From Adineta vaga (taxonomy: Eukaryota > Rotifera): 64,000 bases of DNA. The DNA lies in the NCBI GenBank assembly GCA_021613535.1, contig CP075495.1, forward strand, positions 12,524,001 through 12,588,000, read 5' to 3'. Under the pieces are notes generated by a model that worked only from the letters and a program-made list of their open reading frames with translations, ran no database searches and had not been told where the DNA came from. Within the stretch, counting starts at the first letter, position 1. Every line of letters begins with the position of its first letter. This document shows, one piece after another, positions 63,184 through 64,000 of this stretch. Position numbers and translations under genes: made by a program.

Positions 63184-64000
63184 ATTTTCTCCAACTTAGA
63201 ACAAAATAAAACGTGGTAGTTATGTTTTTTTTGTTCTGTTCTTTACACTCAGTATCTACATTTACTGGAGTAGCGCAATGTTATTTGTCAATTGAGTCTT
63301 TTTTCTTCCTTTTCTTTCGGCCTTGTTGGAAAAAATATAAGTAGGTATAAAAATCTCCTACTAAGACTTTTAAAAAGTAAACACAAATAGTTTTGTTAAA
63401 TTTAAATAATATGGGAATTTTATTTTGAAAGAAAAAAAGATTTGATCAATCTATTGTTTGTGTTTTCTTGTTTGATTTCTTCTCTGCCAGTAAGACATTG
63501 TAATTATAGAACTCAGTTAATGAATAGTGTGTACTTATTCGATTTTTTATGATTATTAAACTTTGATTAAAAAAAAAGAACACGTCTGTAGTTCGAAAAA
63601 GATGGAATGCAGATTGATGGCACAAAAGAAGAAATATTTTGAAATATTGATTTATTCATCTATCCTATGATCATAGTAATAGAGAATGTACATATACCGT
63701 ATGTTTATTTTAACACGATGTAATAACTTATGTATATAGCAATTCATTGCATTTTATAATATCTATCACATCATTTTCTTAGTTAAAGAAATTGTGATTG
63801 AAAATTCTATATAGCATCGTTGATACTATCAATCCAATAGTATATATCTATATATCGAGTATATACGATTTCGTGATGATTAATATTCATTGAGAATTGG
63901 AATTCATTGATGTATGTGAATACATACGAATATGAGCACCAAAGAATAATACCGTCTAGAATTTAATGTCCGATAAGAAAAAAACAAAACACTTCACTCT
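63184..64000. other. gene-free right end of the window
   Basis: Upstream of the pseudo-ART/TPR gene. AT-rich, no open frame, RNA gene or repeat ends recognised. It presumably includes that gene's promoter. Confidence 0.5.

Overview
The window looks like nuclear DNA from a small invertebrate, most likely a bdelloid rotifer (AT-rich, Rotaria/Adineta-like). The evidence is: AT-rich sequence; GT-AG introns of mostly 50-60 bases; consensus 3' splice sites just upstream of many start codons with no obvious leader exon, as expected with spliced-leader trans-splicing; an F-box family relic; and a single-exon protein joining a degenerate ADP-ribosyltransferase-like fold to TPR repeats, an architecture I recall as expanded in bdelloids. 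No database search was possible, so family names rest on recognised motifs and remembered family sequences.

Layout. 1-2019 gene-free; 2020-3027 (+) aquaporin with an unusual selectivity filter; 3415-9060 (-) CFAP61 (ciliary radial spoke/calaxin-related); 9941-12857 (-) DYRK2-type kinase; about 4 kb gene-free; 16972-17484 (-) precursor of amidated LPSESILL-type neuropeptides; about 2.3 kb gene-free; 19780-24959 (-) RS-rich protein with a CAAP1 domain, divergent from 25291-26051 (+) mitochondrial ribosomal protein mL52; 26250-32149 (-) a tight same-strand run of Maf/ASMTL-type pyrophosphatase, phytol/farnesol kinase-like membrane protein and EFL1; 32444-33298 (-) NDUFS7; 33695-34101 and 34858-35520 (+) two orphan single-pass membrane proteins; 35663-36902 (-) troponin T.

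36903-44048 is an accessory stretch: an orphan heat-shock-element array, a broken F-box pseudogene, a DR1-like tandem hexamer array, a lone 5' fragment of an actin-like gene and a 450-bp inverted-repeat element (MITE-like) with perfect 33-bp ends. After it come a proline-rich orphan (44049-44603), tandem PHPT1 genes (44893-46260), kinesin-2 KIF3A (46397-49480), a nuclear receptor corepressor (NCOR/SMRTER-like, 50139-59700) and the pseudo-ART/TPR protein (61186-63183).

Most genes are single-copy housekeeping, ciliary or muscle functions without a shared pathway. The exceptions by arrangement are the EFL1-kinase-Maf run, which looks like a trans-spliced operon, and the PHPT1 tandem pair. The most novel items are the neuropeptide precursor with its in-frame mini-intron inside the signal peptide, the orphan heat-shock array, the kinase gene as a possible horizontal acquisition, and the pseudo-ART.
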